Shown here: positions 1 through 7,943 of the stretch, piece after piece | Position numbering within the stretch: position 1 is the first letter of the stretch | Layout of the letters: every line of letters starts with the position of its first letter | Assembly: GCA_030614915.1 (NCBI GenBank) | Contig: JAUXAG010000004.1 | Coordinates: forward strand, 101,959 to 165,958 | DNA from: Actinomycetes bacterium | GTDB taxonomy: Bacteria > Planctomycetota > Phycisphaerae > JAACET01 | Direction of reading: 5' to 3' | DNA: 64,000 nucleotides | Notes under the pieces: generated by a model | The model's input: the letters and a program-made list of their open reading frames with translations, nothing else | What the model was told of the DNA's origin: nothing | Databases searched by the model: none | Translations under genes and position numbers: made by a program

Positions 1-1161
1 GAAGATGCAGTCGGTGACTTCGAAGTCCTCAATGGAATTGGTCATGGCTCCAGAGCCGAAGGCCCGAGCCAGGCCGACAACGGTGGAGGCGTGGCAGAGG
101 CGGGCGCAGTGGTCAACGTTGTTGGTGCCGATCACAGCCCGGATGAATTTCTGGAAGATGTAGTTCTCTTCGTTGGTGCACTTAGCCGAGGCCAATCCGG
201 CGATGGCGTCCGGGCCGAACTGATTTTTGATGGTCAAAAGTCGCTGAGCAACGAGATCGAGGGCCTGGTCCCAGGTTGCAGGGACAAGTTTTCCGTCGCG
301 GCGGATGAGCGGGGCAGTGAGGCGTTCGGCGTGGGAGATAAAATCGATGCCGAAGCGTCCCTTGACACACAAAAGGCCCTTGTTGATGCCCAGGTCAGGA
401 TGAGAAGTGATCTGGACAACTCGATTCTTGCGGATGTTCATGAGAATGGTACAGCCGCAGCCACAGTAGGGACAGATGGTGGGGACGGTTTCGAGTTCCC
501 ATTCTCGTCCGGCACCTTCGGCGGCGGCATAGGACATGGCCCCTGTGGGACAGACGTCGATGCAGTTTCCGCATTCAGTGCAAACGGATTGCTCGCGGGA
601 TTGTCCAGGGGGCAGGGAGATGCGGGTGTCAAATCCTCGGCCGAGGTAATCAATGGCTTCGCTGATCTGAAGATTCTGGCAGATTTGGACGCATCGGCCA
701 CAAAGGATACACTTGCTGCGGTCGTAGACGATGGCTGGGCCGTCCTGGACGGGCTCGATGGGAATGGGGTCAACGGGAAAGCTAGGCTGCTTTACGCCCA
801 GTTGGTAGGCGTACTTTTGGAGGTCGCATTTGCCGGCCTTATCGCAGGTCAAACAGTCGTGCGGATGGTCGGAGAGCAAGAGCTCAATGACCATGCGGCG
901 GGTCTGGCGGAGCTTTTCAGTGTCGGTACGAACGACCATTCCCGCAGCGGCAGGATGGGAACAGGAAGGCACAAGGGATCCGGCAGCTTCGAGCTCGACG
1001 AGACAAAGCCGACAGGAACTGGTGGGGGGTAAGCCCCAAGCAGGGTCGTAGCAAAGGTGGGGGATGTCGATACCGGCATTGAGGGCGGCCTGGAGTATGG
1101 TAGTACCTTCCGGTACGTTGACTTGGGTGTTGTCGATGGTAAGTGAGATTTCTTGGGGCAT
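1..1161 (-). CDS. fdhA: Formate dehydrogenase alpha subunit, N-terminal part (cut by window edge)
   Basis: Molybdenum- or tungsten-dependent formate dehydrogenase catalytic subunit, interconverting formate and CO2. Only the first 387 codons are visible; the frame is open to base 1. It begins with a ferredoxin-like [2Fe-2S] domain (Cys37, 50, 53, 67), a His-Cys3 cluster site (His99, Cys103, 106, 112), two [4Fe-4S] motifs (CILCGRC, CTECGNC at about 151-204), then the CPYCGCGC motif opening the molybdopterin domain. The active-site stretch NNVDHCARLCHAS places Cys at residue 356, where many relatives have selenocysteine. The ATG at 1161 follows the upstream stop by 23 bases, so it is the third gene of an operon with the NuoE and NuoF-GltD genes, which probably pass electrons to or from NAD(P)H. 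The tail HCARLCHASTVVGLARAFGS is typical of FdhA rather than of hydrogenases or NuoG. Confidence 0.9.
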   Translation of the reverse strand, partial: MPQEISLTIDNTQVNVPEGTTILQAALNAGIDIPHLCYDPAWGLPPTSSCRLCLVELEAAGSLVPSCSHPAAAGMVVRTDTEKLRQTRRMVIELLLSDHPHDCLTCDKAGKCDLQKYAYQLGVKQPSFPVDPIPIEPVQDGPAIVYDRSKCILCGRCVQICQNLQISEAIDYLGRGFDTRISLPPGQSREQSVCTECGNCIDVCPTGAMSYAAAEGAGREWELETVPTICPYCGCGCTILMNIRKNRVVQITSHPDLGINKGLLCVKGRFGIDFISHAERLTAPLIRRDGKLVPATWDQALDLVAQRLLTIKNQFGPDAIAGLASAKCTNEENYIFQKFIRAVIGTNNVDHCARLCHASTVVGLARAFGSGAMTNSIEDFEVTDCIF

Positions 1162-1184
1162 ATCTTATAACCTTGGCTAAATAA

Positions 1185-4100
1185 TCACTCCAGGTCGCAG
1201 CGGAGACAGCGGCGGGCCTCGGCGCAAGCGGCCTGTAGAGAATAGCCCTTGAGGACCTCTTCGAAGTTTCCGCGGCGTTTGGCGGGTGAGAGGGCGCGAA
1301 CGGGGCGGCGGGGCATCTCGGCCTGCTCTTCGTCGGGTTTGGCGCGGGAGGCGAAGCCGGTGTCGGGCGGAAGCTCGCCTTTGCCTCCGAGAAAGACGTC
1401 GATGGCCTGGGCGGCGCGCTGGCCGGCGGCAATAGCCTGGATAATGGTGGCCGGTCCGGTGACGGCGTCTCCGCCAGCGAAAACGTCGCCCTGCCCCGAG
1501 CGCTGGGTGAGGGGGTGTACATCAATCCAACCCCGGGAGACAGCGAGTTTGCCGTCGGTGGCGGCGAAGCTGAGCTCGGGGCCTTGGCCAATGGCTACGA
1601 TTACGTGGTCGGTTTCGATAAGGACTTCGCTGTCGGGTTTGGGAATGGGGCGGCGGCGTCCGGATTCGTCGGCGTCGGCGAGTATCATCTCGGTACATTT
1701 TACGGCCCGGACATGAGAGTCGCCCTGGATCTCGATGGGGGCAACGAGGAAGTGCATGTCGATGCCTTCGGCGAGGGCTTCTTCGATCTCCTCACGAATG
1801 GCGGGCATCTCCTCGCGGCTGCGGCGGTACAAGAGGGTTACGCGGTCTGCACCAAGTCTAAGAGCGGCACGAGCAGAATCGATGGCGGCGTTCCCACCGC
1901 CGATGACGGCGACCCGGCCGGAGATGTCCTTGATTTGGCCGAGATTTGCCTGGCGGAGGAAGGCCAAGGCGTCGTGGACACCGTCGGTCTGTTCGCCGGG
2001 GATGGCGAGGGTGCGGCTTTTGTGGGCCCCGACGGCAAGGAAGATGGCATTGAAGCCGGCGTCGCGGAGCTCCTGGAGGGATTCGATTCTTCGAGAAGTT
2101 TCGATTTTCACGCCGGCGCGGCAGATGTAGTCAATGTCTCGCTGGAGGGCTTCGGGCGGCAGGCGATAAGAAGGGATGCCGGTGGCCAAGACTCCGCCGA
2201 CGACGTCGAGGGCTTCGAACACCTTTACATCCCGGCCCATGAGGGCAAGGAAATAGGCAGCGGTCAAGCCAGCGGGGCCGGAGCCGATGACGGCGACTCG
2301 GCCCTGACGAGGGCCTTGCCAAACGGGTGGATTGGCGGGGCGCTTCTCTCTGTCGGCGACAAATCGCTTGAGATGGCGGACGGCGATGGGTGAATCGAGG
2401 TCCCCGCGACGGCAAAAAATCTCGCAGGGGTGATCGCAGGCCCGGCCGCAAACCGAAGGAAATGGATTTCTCCTGCGGATAATATCGAGGGCCTGGGCGA
2501 ATCGGCCCTCGGCGATGAGGGCGACGTATTCGGGGACATTTACGTGGGCTGGGCAGGCACTGGTACAGACGGTGGTAACCAGGGCTGGGCAGGCGTTTGC
2601 GGGGCAGCGCTTTTCGATGATATGAGCTTCATACTCGTCGCGGAAATAGCGGATGGTGGAGAGGACGGGATTGGGCGCGGTCTGGCCCAGGCCGCATAAG
2701 GAGGTCTCGGCGATCATTCGGCCGAGTTGGACGAGGCGGTCGATGTCGGCCAACTCGCCCTGCCCCTCAGTGATGCGGGTGAGGATTTCCAACATTCGCC
2801 TGGTGCCGACGCGGCAGGGGACACATTTGCCGCAGGATTCCTTCTGCACGAAATCAGTGAAGAATCGAGCGATGTCGACCATGCAGGTGGCCTGGTCCAT
2901 GACGATGAGGCCTCCGGAGCCCATGATGGCCCCGATCTGCTTGACGGAGTCGTAATCGAGAGGGATGTCGAGGTACTGAGCGGGGACGCATCCGCCGGAA
3001 GGCCCGCCGATCTGGGCGGCCTTGAACTTTCTTCCGCGAGGAATGCCACCGCCGATGTCAAAGATGATTCGGCGTAAGGTGGTGCCCATGGGGACTTCGA
3101 CGAGGCCGGTGTTGTTGACCTTTCCAGCCAAGGCGAAGATTTTTGTTCCCTTGGAGCCCTCTGTGCCGACGGCGCGATAAGCGTCTCTACCTTTGAGAAC
3201 AATCAGTGGTATGTTCGCAAGGGTTTCTACGTTATTAATGTTTGTTGGTTTGCCGCGAAATCCGCAGGTAGCGGGGAAGGGCGGGCGCGGGCGGGGCATG
3301 CCTCTGGCCCCTTCAAGAGAGGCGATCAAGGCAGTTTCCTCACCACAAACAAAGGCGCCTGCGCCTTTATGAATGGTGATGTCAAAGTCGAATCCGCTAT
3401 TGAGAATGTTCATTCCCAAAAGACCAATCTGGCGGACGTGCTGTAAGGCGATGTCGGTATTGCGGACTGCCAAGGGATACTCAGCTCGGACGTAAATAAT
3501 GCCGTGTGAGGCCCCAATGGCATAGGCGGCAATAATCATGCCCTCGAGAATCGCGTGAGGGGTTCCTTCCAACAGGCTACGGTCCATAAAAGCGCCGGGG
3601 TCGCCCTCGTCAGCATTGCAGATGATGTACTTCGGCTGGCCGGGGGCGGTCCGGGTGAACTGCCATTTCTTTCCAGTGGAGAATCCGGCTCCGCCGCGGC
3701 CCCGCAAACCCGAGGCCAAGACCTCATCAATGACCTGATCAGGGGTCATGCGCTGCAGGGCCTTGACCGCGGCGGCATAGCCATCTCGGGCGATGTAGTC
3801 CTCGATGTCCACCGGATCGAGAACACCGTTGAGGCGGAAGACGGCCCGCTGTTGCTTGGCGTAGAAGGGTACCTTATGGTCGCGGGAGATTTTCCTGCCC
3901 GTGGCGGGGTCTACGTAGAGCAATCTTCGGACCAATTTACCCTGAATGATGGTCTTTTCGACGATTTCGGGAACGTCCTCTATCTGCACACTGGGATAGA
4001 AGATTTTCTGAGGAAGGATTACGACAATGGGGCCTTTTTCGCAGAAGCCATGGCAGCCGGTGCGTTTGAGACGAACCTTGCCGTCCAAGCCGCGACGTTG

Positions 4101-4256
4101 AAGCTCGTCTTCAAAGGCTTTTTGAACATCAGGTGAAGCGAAGGCGGTACAGCCGGTCCCTCCGCAAAGAGTGATCAAGGTTTTGCGCGGGTCGAGGGCA
4201 ACTTTTAGCTGCCTGTGCCATCGGTGGAAGTCGTCAATGGAAGTTAATCTCTCCAC
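1185..4256 (-). CDS. NuoF-like NADH dehydrogenase subunit fused to a GltD-like NAD(P)H oxidoreductase
   Basis: A 1023-residue two-part flavoprotein. Part one is NuoF/HydB-like: a thioredoxin-fold [2Fe-2S] domain (Cys31, 36, 68, 72), the FMN/NADH loop GLRGRGGAGF (about 183-192), and the [4Fe-4S] site CGKCVPC plus a later Cys (475-481, 521). Part two (about 555-1023) resembles the glutamate synthase small subunit or NfnB: Cys motifs at 564-568 and 603-615, an FAD site GSGPAG (about 658), an NAD(P) site GGGNAA (about 786) and a terminal CLRC. HydB normally ends in ferredoxin clusters here; a GltD-like half instead gives a second flavin and pyridine-nucleotide site. The GTG start overlaps the NuoE stop by one base. 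Gene order suggests a formate dehydrogenase with NAD and NADP sites, possibly electron-bifurcating; that is inference. Confidence 0.9.
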   Translation of the reverse strand: MERLTSIDDFHRWHRQLKVALDPRKTLITLCGGTGCTAFASPDVQKAFEDELQRRGLDGKVRLKRTGCHGFCEKGPIVVILPQKIFYPSVQIEDVPEIVEKTIIQGKLVRRLLYVDPATGRKISRDHKVPFYAKQQRAVFRLNGVLDPVDIEDYIARDGYAAAVKALQRMTPDQVIDEVLASGLRGRGGAGFSTGKKWQFTRTAPGQPKYIICNADEGDPGAFMDRSLLEGTPHAILEGMIIAAYAIGASHGIIYVRAEYPLAVRNTDIALQHVRQIGLLGMNILNSGFDFDITIHKGAGAFVCGEETALIASLEGARGMPRPRPPFPATCGFRGKPTNINNVETLANIPLIVLKGRDAYRAVGTEGSKGTKIFALAGKVNNTGLVEVPMGTTLRRIIFDIGGGIPRGRKFKAAQIGGPSGGCVPAQYLDIPLDYDSVKQIGAIMGSGGLIVMDQATCMVDIARFFTDFVQKESCGKCVPCRVGTRRMLEILTRITEGQGELADIDRLVQLGRMIAETSLCGLGQTAPNPVLSTIRYFRDEYEAHIIEKRCPANACPALVTTVCTSACPAHVNVPEYVALIAEGRFAQALDIIRRRNPFPSVCGRACDHPCEIFCRRGDLDSPIAVRHLKRFVADREKRPANPPVWQGPRQGRVAVIGSGPAGLTAAYFLALMGRDVKVFEALDVVGGVLATGIPSYRLPPEALQRDIDYICRAGVKIETSRRIESLQELRDAGFNAIFLAVGAHKSRTLAIPGEQTDGVHDALAFLRQANLGQIKDISGRVAVIGGGNAAIDSARAALRLGADRVTLLYRRSREEMPAIREEIEEALAEGIDMHFLVAPIEIQGDSHVRAVKCTEMILADADESGRRRPIPKPDSEVLIETDHVIVAIGQGPELSFAATDGKLAVSRGWIDVHPLTQRSGQGDVFAGGDAVTGPATIIQAIAAGQRAAQAIDVFLGGKGELPPDTGFASRAKPDEEQAEMPRRPVRALSPAKRRGNFEEVLKGYSLQAACAEARRCLRCDLE

Positions 4257-4783
4257 TATTGCCTCTCTTGGGATATAGATCCTTCGGCCTTGATGCTTTT
4301 GAGGACACTGTCGATGCGTCGGGGAGTGGCCTTTCCAATGTAGGTGGAGTCAACCATTACAACCGGTGAAAGAGCACAAGCACCGAGACAGGCCACAGTT
4401 TCAAAAGTAAACATCATATCTTCAGTGGTCTGGCCGTCATCGATACCCAAGTTTTTGCGGATGGCATTGATAACCATTCTTCCGCCCCGAACATAGCAAG
4501 CGGTTCCGCGACAACAGCGGATGGTGTGCCGGCCGCGGGGAGAGGTATAGAACTGGGCGTAGAAGCTGACTACGCCGTAGATTCGACTGAGAGGTATTCT
4601 GGTGCGGCGACTGATCTGGACAAGTGCGGGGGCGGGTAAGTAGCCGAAGTGGTCCTGGAGTTGCTGGAGTAGGCCAATAAGGTTGCCGTCGGGGCAGGGT
4701 TTGAGCTCGTCAAGGAGGGCCTGTATCTGATCGTGGGAAGGTTCGGCGGCAGGCGAAACGGGGAGGGTGTTGGTTTGATCCAT
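4256..4783 (-). CDS. NuoE-like [2Fe-2S] subunit
   Basis: A 175-residue thioredoxin-like ferredoxin of the NuoE/HndA/HydC family, which carries electrons beside a NuoF-type flavoprotein. The four cluster cysteines are visible in CRGTACYVRGG and, about 40 residues on, CLGACALSP. The N-terminal helical part (DELKPCPDGNLIGLLQQLQD, then HFGYLPAPAL) is also typical. Length fits the family (150-180). It is the first gene of the operon; its TAG stop shares one base with the GTG of the NuoF-GltD gene, implying coupled translation. The ATG at 4783 is chosen because the family homology begins just after it. Soluble cytoplasmic protein, no signal peptide. Confidence 0.92.
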   Translation of the reverse strand: MDQTNTLPVSPAAEPSHDQIQALLDELKPCPDGNLIGLLQQLQDHFGYLPAPALVQISRRTRIPLSRIYGVVSFYAQFYTSPRGRHTIRCCRGTACYVRGGRMVINAIRKNLGIDDGQTTEDMMFTFETVACLGACALSPVVMVDSTYIGKATPRRIDSVLKSIKAEGSISQERQ

Positions 4784-4855
4784 GCCTTCGATGCCTCAAA
4801 CAAACCGCATTTTCATAGGGTAGCTTACAGCGTGGGCCGACGCTTGGCCAGAAGA

Positions 4856-4884
4856 ATTACAGACCGTCGCGGCAGGAGATTCAA
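4856..4884 (-). promoter_or_regulatory. Candidate sigma-70 promoter of the formate dehydrogenase operon
   Basis: On the minus strand TTGAAT (4884-4879) and TGTAAT (4861-4856) are separated by 17 bases, giving a start near 4849 and a leader of about 65 bases before the NuoE start. Found by eye only; no upstream gene on this strand lies closer than the pseudopilin terminator. Confidence 0.4.
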
Positions 4885-4967
4885 GGTTTGGCCAAGGGCG
4901 GGGCTGGAGTGGAAGGATGCCCGCAAGTGGAAGCAGTAATAATTTTGTGGGCGAGATAATCATCAGC

Positions 4968-5010
4968 AAAGAGGCGGCCGGCCCGGGTGAACGGGGCAAA
5001 CCGCCTCTTT
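4968..5010 (-). terminator. Hairpin downstream of the pseudopilin gene
   Basis: AAAGAGGCGG (4968-4977) and CCGCCTCTTT (5001-5010) form a perfect 10-bp inverted repeat with a 23-base loop, about 80 bases beyond the pseudopilin stop. The minus strand ends the hairpin in CTTTG, only a weak U-run. It probably ends the pseudopilin transcript ahead of the formate dehydrogenase operon promoter. The rest of 4784-5092 shows no other gene. Confidence 0.55.
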
Positions 5011-5092
5011 CTCAAACATCTAAGAGCGCCCGCTGCAGGTGCATTGGCCGGCACTGGTCCATGCTGACGGCTGGCTATCGAACTGGCCAGCC

Positions 5093-5911
5093 CTACCAGG
5101 CCACGTTCGCCGAACTACTAATCAGATAGGTGTCGTCGGTAGTGGTATTATCACTGTAGATGTTGTCACCCAACTCGCCGTCGGAGTAGCCGACTATGCA
5201 CTTATCCTTCATGGTGCCGGTGGTTTCGCTATAGGCCACCACGGAACCGTGTGCTCCTCCAAGAACGTTCTGCATAGCCGGGAGCATGGGATGGTTGCCG
5301 CCGGCAAAGTCGGTGTATGCGCCGGCGTCGTTGAGTTCGCCGCGGTCGCCAAAGACGGGCCAGTTTCCTGTAACATCGGGGCCGGGCTTATAGTTGCCCC
5401 GCTTACGCGTGACAGTTGCGCTAGGATCCTCAGCAGCAGTAGGACGGGCACCGTCGATATCCTGGTAGGCGTAGTGGAGATACTTTTCCACGGCCGCATC
5501 TTTGTTACCGGGATAATCACCGCCGATACCGATAAAGGCCCACTGATCTTCGGCCTCTCGGCCGCCAATGGTGGGACAGAGAAACAGCTTGAGAGGCAGA
5601 TAGTTCAAGTGAGCCATCAAGGCCCAGCTGTCCTCGGGAGTAATGTCGTCCCTGCTGCTGTCATACGGTCTCCACTCACCAAGATTAGCGGGGTCCTCTA
5701 TGTGCTCCCAACCGATGGGATATCTGTCCTTGTGGGCGTTGGAATACAGATAGGCGCTATTATCGGCGCCTTTAAGCCTAGTGCCACAAATGGCGCGGTT
5801 GGCCTGCTCTTTGGCCCTTTGCACGGCGGGGACGAGGATGGCTACTAAGAGGGCAATAATAGCCACGACAACCAACAGTTCGATAAGCGTAAAACCTTTG
5901 GGCCTTTTCAT
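5093..5911 (-). CDS. Prepilin-type N-terminal cleavage/methylation protein (pseudopilin)
   Basis: A 272-residue protein opening with a classic type IV prepilin signal: basic leader MKRPKG, then [19 protein letters not shown], cleaved after Gly6 and N-methylated on Phe, with Glu5 of the mature protein present. A single hydrophobic helix is followed by [14 protein letters not shown] and a globular, periplasm-facing domain. Such proteins are abundant in Planctomycetota and usually have unknown individual roles; they resemble type II secretion pseudopilins. It stands alone here with no secretion genes nearby. The ATG follows a strong AGGAGG site seen in the complement of 5917-5923. Beyond the N-terminus no specific function can be read. 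Confidence 0.9.
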   Translation of the reverse strand: MKRPKGFTLIELLVVVAIIALLVAILVPAVQRAKEQANRAICGTRLKGADNSAYLYSNAHKDRYPIGWEHIEDPANLGEWRPYDSSRDDITPEDSWALMAHLNYLPLKLFLCPTIGGREAEDQWAFIGIGGDYPGNKDAAVEKYLHYAYQDIDGARPTAAEDPSATVTRKRGNYKPGPDVTGNWPVFGDRGELNDAGAYTDFAGGNHPMLPAMQNVLGGAHGSVVAYSETTGTMKDKCIVGYSDGELGDNIYSDNTTTDDTYLISSSANVAW

Positions 5912-6564
5912 AGGGTCCTCCTTTCGGAGACTCCAGTCAAGCCAACCGGTAACAGGCCGCCCGGACCAACGGAAAGACGTGAAGAATTATTTCGGCCAGA
6001 ACTTCAGAAGTCCAGCGAAGTGGTCCCGGAACAAGCGACCGTAGTGAGGGTCGACTACACTGAGAAAGCCTCCACAAAAGATATAAAGAAAAACGAAACA
6101 AAAAAACTTACACAAACACGCGTATGCAAAAACCTCCTGTTGTGCCCGCTGCAACGGCCCGGCCAGCAACAACCGGAAGGGTTCGGAACAAAGCGCGAAA
6201 GGGCACGCCTCCGGTCGAGTTCCGCAAGTCAGGGTACGGTTTTAGAGGATGACAGCCAGGCAGGAATATAATAAGAAAGAATGATAGCTGCCCGAATCTA
6301 ACTAGGCTCTCGCCTCCGTAAACAACCGTCCTTTAATATACTATCAGTTATGCGGGGCAGAGACAAGAAAATTTTTTCCTTTTCTTGAAAGAATTTGAGC
6401 TCCTGGGCGTGGCCCGTGGGTGGCCGTGGTGGTATAATCGCCGGTGAGCCAGGCGTTTACGGCATGTAAGGTCTTGTTGTTACGTCGGTTACGGTTTAGG
6501 GCGGGTATTCGAGCGGCGACGGCGTCTGGAAACCACTACGAGGGGCCTTTTTTGGGAGTTTCTC
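5912..6564. other. 653-base non-coding gap
   Basis: No convincing gene. It holds the pseudopilin ribosome-binding site at the left end, an A-rich stretch near 6080-6115, and near the right end TATAAT at 6433-6438 that could be the -10 box for the acetyltransferase gene (no good -35 box). A 61-codon minus-strand frame at 5987-6172 has a TTG start and no ribosome-binding site and is not believed. Confidence 0.5.
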
Positions 6565-7017
6565 ATGGAAATCAGGCCGGCCCGGATGGGCGACATCCCG
6601 GCGATGGCTGAGCTGATAAACTACCATGCCGAACGAGGGCGTATGCTGCACCGGTCCCGGGCCTACCTCTACGAACGGGTACGGAACTTCTGGGTTTGCC
6701 AAATGGACAGCTGGATAGTCGGCTGCTGTGCCCTGGAGCCGGTCTGGACCGATCTGGGGGAACTGAAAAGCCTGGCGGTGCAGGAGGATCTGCGAGGACA
6801 GGGGATAGGCAGAGCCCTAATCGAGGGGTGCCTGGAGGCGGGCCGACGCATAGACATAAAACGGGTGTTCTGCTTGACCCGTGAGGCAGCCTTCTTCGAG
6901 AATTTCGGCTTTGCCCGTCTCGAACGTAATAAACTGCCGCATAAGGTCTGGAGCGATTGCGTCAACTGCCCGGTAAAAGACAACTGCGACGAGATTGCTC
7001 TGCTGCTGGATCTTTAG
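6565..7017 (+). CDS. GNAT N-acetyltransferase, N-acetylglutamate synthase-like
   Basis: A 150-residue single-domain GNAT acetyltransferase. The acetyl-CoA loop is in LAVQEDLRGQGIGRALIEG (about 72-90), preceded by the acidic strand LGELKSLAV and followed by CLTREAAFFENFGF, the usual GNAT end (FFxxxGF). The C-terminal segment WSDCVNCPVKDNCDEIALLL is the signature of short ArgA-like proteins proposed to make N-acetylglutamate for arginine synthesis; the Cys pairs may bind a metal. It is monocistronic, with no arginine genes nearby, so the substrate is inferred from family alone. The ATG at 6565 matches the start of the homologous region exactly. Confidence 0.85.
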   Translation: MEIRPARMGDIPAMAELINYHAERGRMLHRSRAYLYERVRNFWVCQMDSWIVGCCALEPVWTDLGELKSLAVQEDLRGQGIGRALIEGCLEAGRRIDIKRVFCLTREAAFFENFGFARLERNKLPHKVWSDCVNCPVKDNCDEIALLLDL

Positions 7018-7050
7018 GTGGCCATATAAGTGATTATTTGACTGTGTGTT

Positions 7051-7084
7051 AAAAAAATATAGCGCCGCCTTTTGGGGCGGCGCT
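7051..7084 (-). terminator. Strong intrinsic terminator pointing leftward
   Basis: TAGCGCCGCC (7060-7069) pairs with GGCGGCGCTA (7075-7084); on the minus strand the hairpin is followed by TATTTTTTT (7059-7051), a textbook U-tract. On the plus strand no U-run follows. Both flanking genes are on the plus strand, so the expected direction is wrong for them. Confidence 0.75.
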
Positions 7085-7296
7085 AGAGGAGTATAGAAGA
7101 AGACGCCGGCCAGACCTTCCGGGGTCAATGCGGGCGGGCTTTCGACCGATGGTTACCTCTATGAAGCCCGCTCGGCGGCCAATGAAAGTGTACAATAAAA
7201 TCACGTAAAAGGCAAATCGCAGGGGGCGGAGATTGGGCAAAAAATTATGAGCAAGCGAGGAGGACGTAGCGTCCCTGAAGCAAGGATAAGAATGGT

Positions 7297-7848
7297 ATGG
7301 TGCTAAAACCCCAAGACAATCCACCGGTGGTGTATCCGGAAGGCGCGTTGATAGAAGAGATAGAGGGCAGATGGTGGGTGGCTCACACCAAAGCCCGCAA
7401 CGAAAAGTCGCTGGCCTGGGACCTGCTGAAAAGAGGGACATCGTACTTTCTGCCGATGGTGGAGAAGGTGCGGGGCGGAGGCGGACGTAAAGTCAAAAGC
7501 ATCCTGGTGCTGTTTGCAGGGTATTTGTTCTTCTGCGGCAGCGAGGACGAACGCTATGGGGCAATGACGACTAATCGTATAGCCTCGACCATAGAGGTGG
7601 CGGATCAAGACAGACTAATCAGAGAGCTAAGCAGTATTCAAACGGCTATGAGTGGGCCAAAACAATTGGATCCCTTCCCTTATCTGCAGGCAGGGCAAAG
7701 ATGCGTGGTGACATCCGGGCCGTTGAAGGGTATCGAAGGGCTGCTGGTGCAGCGGAAAAACGTGGACCGCCTGGTGCTGCAAGTACAGGTTCTGGGTCAA
7801 GCGGTGTCCACTGAAATCGATGCCAGTCTATTGGAGATAATCGATTAG
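7297..7848 (+). CDS. NusG/RfaH-family transcription elongation protein
   Basis: A 183-residue NusG-like protein. The N-terminal NGN domain begins at WWVAHTKARNEKSLAWDLL (about 26-44), with the central LVLFAGYLFF segment; the C-terminal KOW domain is visible in AGQRCVVTSGPLKGIEGLL (about 131-149). Ordinary NusG lies between secE and rplK; this gene does not, and its sequence is divergent, so it is more like the specialised paralogues (RfaH, UpxY, LoaP) that load onto particular long operons. It is monocistronic: the next gene faces it. Which operon it serves is not visible; polysaccharide genes are the usual guess. Confidence 0.85.
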   Translation: MVLKPQDNPPVVYPEGALIEEIEGRWWVAHTKARNEKSLAWDLLKRGTSYFLPMVEKVRGGGGRKVKSILVLFAGYLFFCGSEDERYGAMTTNRIASTIEVADQDRLIRELSSIQTAMSGPKQLDPFPYLQAGQRCVVTSGPLKGIEGLLVQRKNVDRLVLQVQVLGQAVSTEIDASLLEIID

Positions 7849-7943
7849 AGAAGAAACTCCGGGTAAAGAGAGGCACAGAGGCACAAAGTAAGAAAGGCAC
7901 GAAGTAAGACAAGGAAGACCGCCGGTGAAACCGGCGGAGAGGT
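7849..7943. repeat. Short GGCACGAAG repeat between convergent genes
   Basis: The 95-base gap holds AGGCACAGAGGCACAAAG and GGCACGAAGTAAG, members of the CACGAAG repeat family seen again near 12260, 20258, 24720, 26421 and 59386, followed by a small GC-rich dyad (CCGCCGGTGAAACCGGCGG, 7919-7937) that could terminate transcription from both sides. Confidence 0.6.

Noticed and set aside
91..1032. Long plus-strand frame opposite the formate dehydrogenase gene
   Set aside because: It is antisense to clear iron-sulphur motifs and encodes a Gly/Asp/Ala-rich sequence typical of complementary frames in GC-rich genes.
1..1161. NuoG or [FeFe] hydrogenase identity for the cut gene at the left edge
   Set aside because: The CPYCGCGC and DHCARLCHAS motifs are those of formate dehydrogenase; no H-cluster motifs are present.
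1515..2393. 292-codon plus-strand frame
   Set aside because: Lies wholly opposite the GltD half of the fusion protein; composition is that of an antisense shadow.
5987..6172. 61-codon minus-strand frame in the gap before the acetyltransferase gene
   Set aside because: TTG start, no ribosome-binding site, unusual Cys/Phe composition and no recognisable family.
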